Positions 11,946 through 21,927 of a DNA stretch of 30,725 nucleotides are shown here, in pieces. Position 1 is the stretch's first letter. Each line of letters starts with the position of its first letter. Source of the DNA: Hofstenia miamia (taxonomy: Eukaryota > Xenacoelomorpha > Acoela > Hofsteniidae); assembly GCA_900660155.1 (NCBI GenBank), contig CABFPE010000100.1:278728-309452 (forward strand). The letters are read 5' to 3'. Made by a program: the position numbers and the translations under genes. Under the pieces are notes generated by a model that searched no databases, was not told the origin of the DNA, and saw nothing but the letters and a program-made list of their open reading frames with translations.

Positions 11946-11987
11946 TGGTTAAGTGGTTAGGGCTAGGGTAACATTTTAATTCGAATC
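11946..11987 (+). other. tRNA-like A and B boxes (possible SINE head)
   Basis: TGGTTAAGTGG (11946-11956) fits a pol III A box, and ATTCGAATC (11979-11987) fits the B box core. The start-to-start spacing of 33 bp is a little shorter than in a true tRNA gene. The flanks do not fold into an obvious cloverleaf, so this is more likely the degenerate head of a tRNA-derived SINE than a tRNA gene. Confidence 0.45.
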
Positions 11988-11996
11988 AAAGATGGA

Positions 11997-12365
11997 CGCG
12001 GGTGCGGGTTTACTCACGCGGATTGCGGTGCAGTGCAGGTACTGAATTTCAAATGCCAAGCGGGTTGCGGTGCGAGTGGAAATTTTGATTTTGTTACCTG
12101 TGTAATACTAAACTAATACAATATTAATTATACTACGAAATCTATACGTAATGTATTTGACATCATTCACTCAATTAAACAAAATTAATAGAAACTAAAT
12201 TCAGTTATTTACATTTTTTACCGAATTACTTGAAATGATATGCGACATTTAGAAAATAGCGGATGTGTTGTTGGACCGGATTAATTTTTATAACAGGCAT
12301 GCGGACGCGGTGCGGTTGTGGGCCCACTCACTGTGGGTTCGGTGCCATGCGGTTATCAAAAATTA
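11997..12365. repeat. GC-rich repeat pair (GCGGGTGCGGG-type), possible non-autonomous element
   Basis: Two GC-rich patches, about 11997-12085 and 12298-12355, stand out from the AT-rich background. They share the order GCGG-TGCGG-TT, then ACTCAC, then GCGGTGC in direct orientation. Such subterminal GCGGGTGCGG motifs recur in non-autonomous hAT-like elements. I could not define TIRs or a target duplication, so boundaries are approximate. Confidence 0.45.
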
Positions 12366-12369
12366 CACC

Positions 12370-15050
12370 CGGGTTTTCAATGATTCAAACATCTGAAAAA
12401 TTTACATATATTTAAATAAATATGGTTTTACAATATCTCTTGGCAATTTCTAAATATTTTGTTTAGCTCATAAGTATATTAAATATTTCGATGCATAATT
12501 TGAAAAAGCTTAGCATCAAATTAAATGTATAAATTCTTCAAGAATTGTGTAGTCAACGATTTAAACATTTTATAGACAATTACCATTGTTTTTATTGTTA
12601 TGTTTTTTTTTAATATCACACTAATTAACTTGTCTTTATTTCCTTCGCTTTATGAAAAAATGTAAAGCACATCAAAAACGAAAAATTTCAAAATCGTGTA
12701 ATCTTTTAACTGTCAAATAATTTAAAACAAAATCTAGTATGTTTTAAATAATTTAATAATATTTAACAATTTTGCTGATAAATAGAGATTCCCTAAATTT
12801 TATAATTTGAACAGTAAACGTCCTCTTAGTTTGTAAATATGCTAAACAGTGAATGCAACTTGCTCTCCCTAACCAATGTTCGTTCCGCCTTCGCTTCCTA
12901 GGACCAATGCTTAGAATTTGAAAGAAGCATTAACCATATGTTTATGCAACAAATATTCAGATGTTGAAGTTACTTGGCAATTCTCGGCGTATAATTTTCT
13001 AACATATATTTATAATTCCAGGATTTGATTCCCTCGTTACTCTTAAAGTGATTTGCAATCTGGATTGTATAATAATGTTTAATTCTCAAATAATTACCAC
13101 ATTCTTGTTTATTTATTAAAGACATAAATTGAATTTCAAATATTCATTAAAGAACAACATAAATACATGTCTTACTGTATAATCCCTATAGTGCCATTGT
13201 TGCAAAGTTATTTGATTTATGTAATTAGAGTTTATGGCACTGAACTTTTAAATCAATAAAAACAAACTTAAAGCTAATTCCCCAAAATTGCGATTTTCAG
13301 ATTAATACGTGACCAAAAATTTCCTATGCATTTGTAACATATAACTGACACATAGTGTAGGCAGGCTCGGATTACTCACTTGAGCGATGATACACAACAT
13401 TTTTTATCAGTGAAATTGCTTAATGTAAAAAATTTTGTCCACAGCTTGAAACAAAAGAATTGCTATATTCTACTTTAATACTATTTTTGAATATGTACTT
13501 ATTACAATCCATTTTTTCATTATTGTATTTCATTAAACTAAATTATTTGAATATATTATATCCACTTTCATATATATTGAAATTTACTTCTGGAACTTCC
13601 TTCATTCTAAATGTATAATATTATCGCTCGATTCAAATTATCAAAGAACATGATTTTGTGCAAATCCCTTTGCTCATGGGTGTACTTATAAATATTATTA
13701 AAGGAGTACTATGTTCATAATTACCTATAGGAATCTTTTTTTTATTAAGTATAGCTGATTAAAGTTTATATATTTAACAGCAAAGTAAGTGGAACAATCT
13801 ATTCAAAAAATTCTTCCTTGAGAAAGCAATATCAAACATTTTTAAAAAAAACTATAATAAGAAAAAATTACCAAACCTTTTTTTTTAATTTTAAGTTTAA
13901 TACGTAAATACGTATATATAAGTATATATATATATGTATATAGATGTATATAATATATGTTATATATTTAATATGTTTTTACATTTTTGAAGAGTAATTA
14001 TTTTTGAAGAATAGAAATGAAATGATACCTTTTATGACAGTATAAATACATCAAATGTGGAAAACTGCTTAGTAGGTTAAATTAGTATATTCCAATTTCT
14101 AACTTAGCGAATTGTGATACTCCCGCAAGATGGCCATCATATAATATAATTAGTTTTTGTATTTCATTGCTTGCTATTACTTTCAATGTTAAAATGATTT
14201 TGAGCACATATTTGTTACAGCAGACTCATCGAAGAAAATGTGTCTAATAAAGCGCTTTCAAACTGTAGACATGTAATGTAAATATTAAATCTGCAATTTC
14301 GAAATCTCTTGGATATATTTTGGGTTTATTCAATACATCACATGTAAAAAACTAGACCTAAATTTAGTTGTTGATGAAATACATATAAACGGATTACTAT
14401 GAAACCTTGTTAGATAAATAATAAAATCCATTATTTATAAATTAAGAAACATTTGAGAGTTATTTTATAAAAATAATGCTATTAGTAATTTAGAAATAAT
14501 TGATTAAAAAACTTGATATGTAAGCTCTAATATCTCTTACGTAGTTACAGCAGTACATTGCTGGAAGGGAATTTTTTAGGTACATAGAGACAAGGATATT
14601 TCCAAAATAATTTCGAAATATTAGCCTACATCGGATGACAACCCTGTGGTAGACTATAAATATATAAACAAACTACTATAATCCAAAAGTTAATTGTTAA
14701 AGGCCCATAGCCATTGACCCGCTCTACGAGTTGTTTTCTCTCATACTCTATTCAAAATTTTTATGGTCATAATATCATATTTCGCTATTTTGATACAATT
14801 ATATTAGCTGTATGGGAGACTAAAATTCGTTCAAATTGTATACTGATTGATGCTGTCAAATATTTTTTCGTTTCATTTGAGTTACTTGCATTGTATTTAC
14901 ATTAAATTTAACATTTACGTTTTTTACCATTTAATTCTAACGCTATTAAGTTCATAAGCACTCATTCTTTGGCTTCTTGAGTACTCGTAAGATTAGACGA
15001 ATACTGTATTAAAATATAAAAACTTTCGATTAAGAAAAATACTGTACAAG
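12370..15050. other. Long gene-free AT-rich stretch
   Basis: No gene supported. It contains an imperfect TA/TATG microsatellite at about 13905-13980, two ACCAATG motifs near 12873 and 12902 around a GC-richer patch, and a YY1-like AAGATGGCC near 14127. None is sufficient to call a promoter. The short frame at 14714-14905 shows no family resemblance. Confidence 0.5.
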
Positions 15051-15061
15051 TATGATGACTA

Positions 15062-15600
15062 AAATTCATCACTAAATGTGTTCACCATTCCACTCGAAAC
15101 TTGCATATAAGGTTTCAAAATTGAATCCACCGATCTCTGTAGCAATTCTTGTGGTAAATCATTGAATTCATCAATAATGAGGGTTCTCTGACAGAATTAT
15201 TTTTTATCAGCTATAATTGCAATTGGTGAACCAAAAATAGACGTCTCATCACTTAAATTGGTAAGTATGAATGATTTTTTAAGCTCAGAATGGAAATCTT
15301 TTTTTAGAATATTTACAGTACTTTCAGGAGACCATTTTATCAGCATTTAAAAATATTGTCTAGCACAGCACTATTATCTTCACCAGCATCAGAACATTCT
15401 ACTCCTGAATTTTTGCTTAGTTAAAATTAAATTAACGCTCCACGTTAGGAATCTCCTTTCAACATTATCATGCATTTTTGCTACCAATGTAACCCTATTT
15501 CTACTAGTGTTAGTTTGAAAAAATCATTTTTTAACAATTTTATAGAGCCTGTTAAGAAACATTGAAAGTTTTTTACATGGACACATCTATGGCCTAAAGT
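15062..15600 (-). pseudogene. Unrecognised protein-like relic
   Basis: The minus strand gives extended protein-like reading with few stops. Examples are LIKWSPESTVNILKKDF and DETSIFGSPIAIIADKK near 15200-15350, then RTLIIDEFNDLPQELLQ and ILKPYMQVSSGMVN below. Further upstream (near 15500) NRVTLVAKMHDNVERRFLTW also looks protein-like. I cannot assign a family. It lies downstream of the RT fragment at 16.1-16.9 kb on the same strand but is not part of the RT family as I know it. It may be another transposon gene or a decayed host exon. Confidence 0.3.
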
Positions 15601-16069
15601 ACATGCAAATAAGTATTTTTTCATATCTCATTGATTTGCCGAATTTTGCAAAATTATTCAAATTCTTTCCATACCTAGCATTTATATAATGAGGCGGTCT
15701 AATGCCCATGGGAAAAACAACTACCCTGAAATATTTTGTTTTCTAAAGATAAACGGTGTGAGTCTCGTTCAAGCGCACGAAGCGAAATTCAAAGGTTGTT
15801 ATGTCAATGGTTCAGTACAAGGTCGTGAATTAAAGTTAAAAATGGAAGAGGAGACACTTTTCTTTCTTGTGGTGTTTTCAGATTTTAATATCTTCATTAG
15901 TTCGTGAATTGAAAGTGTTTAAAAATTTTTCAGAGAAGCCATAAAAGATATTGAACATTTCCTAGTAGAATCAGGATTAAAGTGAAAAAATACCACAGTG
16001 CATAAATTAAGTTCAAATTCACCTGAGGTAGTGGCTGGTTCCAACTAATTGGTGATCAACTTCAAACCT

Positions 16070-16925
16070 TAAAAGTGCATGGTGTCGTGTAGTTCAGCCA
16101 ATGCAGAGATCATGGCTCGTAACAAGGAAAAGGCAAGTTTGCATCTTATCCAGTTGTAGGTTATGCAATAGTGTGTATGCCTTTTCTCAGAGATTAAACC
16201 ACTAAGTTGTACTAAAAAAATTTCAGTCAGCAGTGATGCGACATGCAATGCATCAATGGCCTAAATGTGATCTGTTCGATTTTTAGCACTCTCTGTTGGT
16301 ACTCCCTTGTTTTCCCCGGTTCATGAGCCTTAAATGTTTCTGCTGCAGTTCTTCGAGCAGAGATGACTGCACAGGAGTTGAATAACCTTACATCATTTAT
16401 GTGCTTGGCAACAGCACCAAAACCCAACGGCAGAAATGTCTAGCCTAGCTCCATTAGACAAGCTAGAAGAAGAGAACAGGGCCTTCTGTTGATCTCCATT
16501 CAGTTCCTTTAACAGTTGTTAACTCAATATTATCATGTTTTTCTTTGAGGCAAATCTTCCCGAGGCTTTTCTGTCTAACTGTGTCTATAAGGTTGAGTAA
16601 CTTTGCTAAAGAAATAATAATTTTCACAACAAATGAAAGACCAGTAAAACTTATGCGGTTGAGTCTCCGGAGTTTCTGAGGCCTTTGTGGTTAAGTTTGA
16701 CCATTATTGCTTTTGATTTCAGTTTTTCGACACAGTAAAAGTCATTGGCTAGTATATATATATATATCCGCCTAAGGTATCTCGCTCCGTCTGTTGGGAA
16801 AAGTACGTCTTCTCCGCCAAAGTATTTGTTGGCCATTTCAAGGTGGAACTTAACAAGAAAAGCGATTTTCAAGAGTTTGGCAAAGTAACCGAGTTTCGGT
16901 CCACATTTCTTAATATTAATAATAA
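16070..16925 (-). pseudogene. C-terminal half of a PIGVGE-type reverse transcriptase
   Basis: Minus-strand translation follows a family of RT proteins common in cnidarians and other aquatic invertebrates. In order: CGPKLGYFAKLLK near 16890 (family G-P-x-x-G-Y-x-x-N-A-x-K-T-W), ANKYFGGEDV, ARYLRR; then QPHKFYWSFICCE near 16625; then NDVRLFNSCAV near 16390 (family D-V-R-V-F-N-P). The next block is TREYQQRVLKIEQITFRPL near 16280 (family Y-x-x-R-V-R-E-V-E-H-G-S-F-T-P-L) and the last is WIRCKLAFSLLRAM near 16110 (family W-x-R-C-R-L-S-F-S-L-L-R). Frameshifts and stops interrupt it. Its natural upstream half is found 12 kb away at 28.7-29.4 kb, same strand. Confidence 0.75.
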
Positions 16926-18144
16926 TAATATATTTCTTGTATATGCGCACAAAAGCTTATAAATAATTCTAGTGCGCTACAAATATGATCAATACTATAG
17001 ATTCAAATCAGAAAGCTGTTCAGTGAATAAGTAGTGTTTCAGACCCTTTTTGAATAGAATAATATTATGTTCATTTCTAAGATGAACTGGAAGATTGTTA
17101 AGACGCTTAGCACCACTATACGAGAAGCTAATTTCATGATCACGACCGAGAGATTTTGGAATGATTAAGGTCTTTCCATTTATTGTTCTTTTGGTTTCAT
17201 CATTTAACTTGAGTAACTCCGATATGTAATGTGGACCCTTACCATTTAGAGACTTCCAGATAATTAGACATACTTTATAAGTAATTCTGTGAGGAATTTT
17301 TAACCAGTGTAGCCGGACTAACATGATCATATTTTCTTAGATCGAAAACAAATCTAGCAGAATTATTTTGTAATACCTGTAGCTTGGTAATGAGACGACC
17401 AGAGATCCCCATTAAGCAACCATTCATAAAATCTATGCGTGACAGAATTAAGGATCTAAATAATTCCACACGTATAGCAGTAGGTAGATAATTTCTTATT
17501 CTGTAAAGGTTTCTTAGAATTCCATTACATGTTTTCACTATATTACCTACATGAGCAGTCATCGATAAATTGCTTTCCATTAGCAGACCCAAATTTCTAA
17601 TTGTTGTCTTAATGGTAATTTGAAAAATTGCATTAAAAAACATAAAATCTGTTTTAATAGAGTTTAATAGTTGAGAAGCTGATGCTAATCTTCTTTCAAG
17701 AGTAGTTATGATGTCCAGTGCCTCCGTCTTAGCATTATTAATCCCATCCAAATGTGACTGAATATAAAATTGTGTGTCATCTGCAAACATTTTATGTTGC
17801 ATCCCAGCAATTGAGAGAAAATGACTTATGAATGCATTGTAAATAATAAATAAAATAGGACCAAAAATAGATCCCTGTGGTACGCCAAAAATGCTGTATT
17901 TATATTAGATTTAGTTAAGCCAGCCTTATAATAATTACATCTTTCTGAGATATATGATTTCAATCAATTAAATGCTGTCGATCTGATGCCACATTTGTAC
18001 AATATATCTAGCAAAAGCTGGTGATCAACCAAATCAAAAGCTGCTCTTTGATTAAGTAGTACAACAAGTACAGCTAACCTTCTAGATTTAAAAGCTAAGA
18101 GATCATTCTTGATTCGTAATAGAATAGTTTCTACCGAATGATGT
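16915..18144 (-). pseudogene. L2/CR1-like non-LTR retrotransposon, RT domain to 3' end
   Basis: Reading the minus strand from 18144 downward: HHSVETILLRIKND (family HSTETALL), then LLNQRAAFDLVDHQLLLD (RT motif with the first catalytic Asp), a frameshift, GVPQGSIFGPILFIIYN near 17880, and MFADDTQFY near 17770 (catalytic FADD intact). Then follow SLILSRIDFMNG and, after another frame change near 17300, LHWLKIPHRITYKV and NLPVHLRNEHNIILFKKGLK, the usual LINE C-terminus. ORF2 ends near 16995. The 3' UTR carries an inverted pair GCGCAC/GTGCGC near 16972 and 16944 and ends in (ATT)n at about 16915-16931, as in L2-type elements. It is interrupted at 18145 by an LTR. Confidence 0.9.
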
Positions 18145-18775
18145 TGTAGCATAATCTCCAATAAAAGAATTGATTCAACAAAAATCAGAAGAAAATAAAA
18201 ACATAAAACTCAATTAAGAAACTCGAATCATTTTATTAGAAATTAGCTTCTAATGATTTAGCCAAAACTGTAAAAGCAAATATTGGTCGCAACACTTTTG
18301 ACAAAACGCATGTGGACATTAAGCTCCGCATTGATTTTAGCTTAACAACTGGTTCACGCAGAACAAAGATTATGTGGACATCAAAATTCGAATTGCGACT
18401 GGTACTTGCTTGATCGGTAAACATATTTATTAGATTTTATATAAATACAACCTAAGCACTGTAAAAGTGATGGAAATTTACCATTTAGTGGGTTACTCTT
18501 ATTTTATCAGTGTAGTTACTTATTAAATGATGAGAAGCTAAGCAAGCTTTGCGTGTGAGGAAACATAAATGGATTTCAGCCTCAGTAATTACTTGCAATT
18601 AGGTTATGGCTAGGTATAGGAATGTTTTTCTCTATCACTTAGCTCTCTACTGATTGCTGGTGTGACATGTAGTAATAAACGCTCTAAAGGCGAGAGGCCA
18701 CCATAAGGATGATTGTGATATTTATTAGTGACGTTATTTTAGATCTAAATTGTTGACTAATAAGAGACCAATAAG
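18145..18775 (+). repeat. Diverged LTR copy X of the Ty3/gypsy element
   Basis: It starts TGTAGCATAATCTCC, matching the start of the 3' LTR at 27850 (TGTAGTATAATCTCC), and follows it for about 630 bp to ATAAG at 18775. It lacks about 24 bp near 18550 that the other two copies have, and the last ~110 bp of the 3' LTR. It is clearly more diverged than the other two copies are from each other. Its first base abuts the LINE RT codon series, so it marks the insertion point into that LINE. It may be a solo LTR or the older part of a rearranged 5' LTR. Confidence 0.8.
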
Positions 18776-18903
18776 AGACAATATTGTTTATATTTTAATT
18801 ATATGTAGGCTAGGAGCTGCCACAGTTTGTAGCTAGTGTTGTGTAAGTTGTACATGTCAGCCCTTATTGCGATATACATTTATATTTTAACTATATGTAG
18901 GAA
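18776..18903. other. Spacer between LTR copies X and Y
   Basis: It contains TATTTTAATTATATGTAGG near 18793 and a near repeat, TATTTTAACTATATGTAGG, ending at 18901. This 19-bp pair brackets about 90 bp and may mark the recombination that produced the X-Y arrangement. Confidence 0.5.
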
Positions 18904-19301
18904 ATTATGTGGACATCAAAAATCGAATTGTGACTGGTACTTGCTTGATTGGTAAACATATTTATTAATTTTTATATAAATACAACCAAAGCGCTGTAAA
19001 GATGATGGAAAATTACCATTTAGTGGTTTACTCTTATTTTATTGGTGTAGTTATTTATTAAATGATGAGAAGCTAAGCGAGCTTAGTGTGTAGTAATTGA
19101 AGGCTGTGTGTGAGGGGAAACATAGATGAATTTCAGCCTTGATAATTACATACAATTAGGTTATGGCTAGGTATAGGAATGTTTTTCTCTATCGCTTAGC
19201 TCTCTACCGATTGCTTTTGTGATACATAGTAATACACGCTTGAAAGGCGAGAGACCACAGTAAGGATGATTGTGATATTTATTAGTAACGTTATTTTAGA
19301 T
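18904..19301 (+). repeat. Truncated 5' LTR copy Y
   Basis: These 398 bp align without gaps to 28071-28468 of the 3' LTR, with nine substitutions by eye (about 97.7% identity). It lacks both LTR ends: it starts at the GTGGACATC region and stops at TTTTAGAT, followed directly by the untranslated leader before gag. A TATAAA box lies at 18975-18980. No primer binding site is visible after it, consistent with deletion at the LTR-leader junction. Confidence 0.85.
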
Positions 19302-19347
19302 ATGAAAAGGAAACGATAATCTGAGAACTCACTCAAGAAGTCACCAA

Positions 19348-20300
19348 ATGAGTGACAAACCAAATAAAATTAGAAACCCCTAAAAACCAAAATTCGAAAA
19401 CTCAATACTTCCTGAACTCGATTCTGAAGAGACTACCCCTGCAAAGCACAACTTAAAACCTTTACAGGAAAAATTAACTCATACTCTCCCACATTCAAAG
19501 AATGGCTACAGCTATTTGAGCTAAAGATGAAGGAATGCAAAGTTAATCAAACTGCCGCAGCTGCACATTTACTGCTATATTTATCCAGAGCAGCATACCA
19601 GCATTACTTAATACTTGATACTGAAACAAAAACGAATTACAAAGCACTCACCAGAGACTTCCTTGAATACTATTGAAATGAGAGCTTCAAGAATCAGTAT
19701 AGATTAATTTTAAACTCAACAAAGATGAAAAAATACGATGATATACACAACTACATGTCACAAGTCCAAAGACTCCTCACACTTAGCTCAAGGGGAGGAC
19801 ACTTTTCTAAATATGACCTCTTCTCCCACATCACAAAAGGTCTTCTGGAGAAAGTCAAACAACAATTCGAAATCAAATGTGATGTCGACAACAGCCTCGA
19901 AAAAATGATACAAAAAGCAGTAGACATCCAAGTCATGTTAGAAAACAATTCGAGAATAAATGAAAAAGCTTCATGGAATAAACAGAATACAAATGCAACT
20001 AGTTGGAAATCAAAAGACCTAACAGAGAAAAAACCAACTAGATCTAATGAAACCAAAAAATGAGAAAAGATCATAAAAATCAAAACCTCTGATGGCCAAA
20101 CAAAGAAACTAAAAAAAGAAAACATACATTGTTTCAACTGTGGCCTAAAAGGCCACCATAAAGATAAATGTAAAAAACAAATAAATATAATTGAAGATGG
20201 TAATGCCTATTATGACGATGAGGATATTTTCGAAACAGAGGACAAATTAATTTCAGAAAGTGAAGAAGAGGAAACTACTGAAGAATCGGAAAAATATTAG
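19348..20300 (+). pseudogene. gag: Gag (capsid and nucleocapsid), broken
   Basis: Gag forms the retrotransposon particle and packages its RNA. From ATG 19348 an N-terminal part with an in-frame TAA at 19381 runs to about 19460, where the frame shifts. The capsid-like domain follows: FTGKINSYSPTFKEWLQLFE, then AAAHLLLYLSRAAYQHY, which fits the retrotransposon gag fold (F-x-G, W-x-x-x-F, L-x-G-x-A). Stops TGA 19674 and TGA 20061 interrupt the frame. The nucleocapsid zinc knuckle CFNCGLKGHHKDKC (CCHC, 20130-20171) is intact. An acidic tail (SESEEEETTEESEKY) ends at TAG 20298, probably the natural stop. The segment 19725-20063 is the longest unbroken piece. Confidence 0.85.
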
Positions 20301-20335
20301 GAGTGCTGTCTCAAAAAAACTGAGAACCACTATTA

Positions 20336-20748
20336 ATCCTAACTGATATCAAAAATTTAAACACAATTACAGTTGTGATGAATGGCATGATGGTAACTAT
20401 CAAAACAGGTGCAGTTAAATCAATAATAACAGACAAATGCACAACAAGATTAGGATACAAAGAAAAAATCTCAAAAAACCCCTCAGCAGATTAATCAATG
20501 CCTCGGGTGAGTACATTGACACAAAAGGCACACTAGAAAAAACCTGATTGAGAATCACGAACAACACCTTCAAACAAGACCTAATAGTTGTCGACACTCA
20601 CAACAACCTATTACCTTACAAGGTCATACTAGGAGACAATTTCCTATACAAAAACAAATGCATCATCAATTACGGCAACAAAATGATAAAAGTCAAAGAA
20701 GAAGATCAAAATACAAGAAGAAGAAGAAAACAGAAAAATACTATTTGA
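20336..20748 (+). pseudogene. Retrotransposon aspartic protease, broken, active site changed
   Basis: The protease would cleave the Gag-Pol polyprotein. The sequence reads TITVVMNGMMVTIKTGAVKS near 20355-20425. The family active site is D-T-G-A; here it is K-T-G-A (20402-20413), so the catalytic Asp is lost. The flap and C-terminal part follow after a frameshift near 20485 and a TGA at 20545. The conserved ILGDNFLYKNKCIINYG (family I-L-G-x-D/N-F-L...) is at 20625-20680. It lies just after gag, in a different frame. Confidence 0.8.
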
Positions 20749-20818
20749 ACTTACAGAAGACATAAAGCTACAACTGTACCATTGGAAGAGGCACACAATA
20801 AAAACAGAAGGAAAAATC

Positions 20819-21043
20819 ATGGCAGAAATCATGCTCCACAAACAACCAGGTATAAATACAAAAAGGATATCAATACCATCAAGTATATGCTCAATTAAAA
20901 ATGGAGAGGGAAAAATACCAATACTCAATTCAACAAACATCAGAAGCATTTGGAAGCCCCTAGAAGAGAACAATGGAGTAAGTAATCTGCAATGCCAACT
21001 AAAGGGCGCACAGATGAACATGCAAAGTAATCCACACTGCTGA
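20819..21043 (+). CDS. Pol linker between protease and RT
   Basis: An open segment MAEIMLHKQPGINTKRIS continuing to a TGA inside the CQLKG repeats. The pattern of a Pro-Gly followed by beta strands, then PILNSTNIRSIW, resembles the connector after protease in Ty3/gypsy Pol. It is not an independent gene but part of the pol polyprotein. Confidence 0.55.
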   Translation: MAEIMLHKQPGINTKRISIPSSICSIKNGEGKIPILNSTNIRSIWKPLEENNGVSNLQCQLKGAQMNMQSNPHC

Positions 21044-21120
21044 CTAAAGGGCATGTGGATGAACACCATTGGAGCAAGTAATCCTCACAGCCAACTAAAG
21101 GGCATGGGGATGAACACTGG
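20981..21120 (+). repeat. Three in-frame copies of a CQLKG-encoding repeat (site 1)
   Basis: Units start at 20981, 21026 and 21077 (spacing 45 and 51 bp, both multiples of three), each with AGTAATC and a core like CCAACTAAAGGGCATG. They encode S-N-x-x-C-Q-L-K-G-x-x-M-N. In the middle copy the Gln codon is TGA. The same motif recurs four times at 24391-24624, after the integrase. Confidence 0.85.
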
Positions 21121-21155
21121 AGAGGAAATACAAATACCTGAAATAAAAGAAGACT

Positions 21156-21927
21156 ATGGACACCTACAAGAAGATGAAAAGGAAAAGACTACAGCAACTA
21201 CTAATCAAACACAATACAATATTCAACTTCAGCAAGATCAGCATGGGCAAAGCAGTTGGAGAAACTCACAAAATCATAACAATGACTGACAAACCAATCG
21301 AATTACCCATGCGAAGAGTACCTGAACAACTAAAAGACGAATACAACAAAATCCTACACAAACTTATAGGCAACAAAATAATACGTCCAAGCAAAAGTCC
21401 TTATGCATCACCGACGGTGTTTGTGAAACAGGGAACAAAACATCAATTGTGTATAGACTTCAGAAAACTTAACGAAATCACGAAAAAAGATTCATATCCA
21501 CTACTGAGAATAGAAGACATGCTCTACAAGGTGAGCAAACACAAATATTTCACTGTATTAGACCTCTGTAAAGCATACTGGCAGGTACAAATGGAACCAG
21601 AAGACATAGAAAAAACAGCATTCATAACACTGTACAGACTCTATGAATGGATCTATATGGCTTTCAGACTATGTAATGCCCCGGCCACATTTCAACAATA
21701 CATAATCAAAGTACTCAAAAACAAACAACACACCATCAAAGATGGGATAAACACATATATAAACGACATCACAATAACCAGCAATATGGTGGAAGAACAT
21801 CTAAATAAACTTGATAGAACACTAAACACTCAAAAACGCTGGACTGAGAATAAATGGAAACAAATGTGACATTCTTAAAGAAAAGGTAACATTCCTGGGA
21901 AGGATCATCTCAAAAGGACAGATAAGC
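21156..21927 (+). pseudogene. pol: Reverse transcriptase of the Ty3/gypsy element
   Basis: RT copies the element RNA into DNA. The first 237 codons are open: LPMRRVPEQLKDEY, KSPYASPTVFVKQG (family S-P-W-A-S-P-V-V-x-V-x-K), LCIDFRKLNEITKKDSYPL, FTVLDLCKAYWQVQM (first catalytic Asp present), YMAFRLCNAPATFQQYI. The next motif is YINDITITS at 21756-21782, where the family has Y-x-D-D: the first Asp of the pair is Asn. The frame breaks at about 21840 and continues in another frame as NKCDILKEKVTFLGRIIS (family KC.f....v.fLGh.iS). The order and motifs are unambiguous. The altered YIND and the frameshift make it inactive. Confidence 0.95.

Noticed and set aside
11941..12000. Functional tRNA gene
   Set aside because: A and B box-like motifs exist, but spacing is short and no acceptor or anticodon stems are visible.
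15689..15907. 72-codon plus-strand frame
   Set aside because: No homology cue or context; not distinguishable from chance.
16112..16140. ATGGCTCGTAACAAGGAAAAG looks like the start of an ISY1-type splicing factor followed by a splice donor
   Set aside because: The antisense strand reads CKLAFSLLRAM, the end of the PIGVGE-type RT, and no second exon follows.
20644..21069. Minus-strand frame of 141 codons opposite pol, and similar antisense frames opposite the accessory ORFs
   Set aside because: Shadows of A-rich coding strand: long Phe/Leu/Ser runs without motifs.
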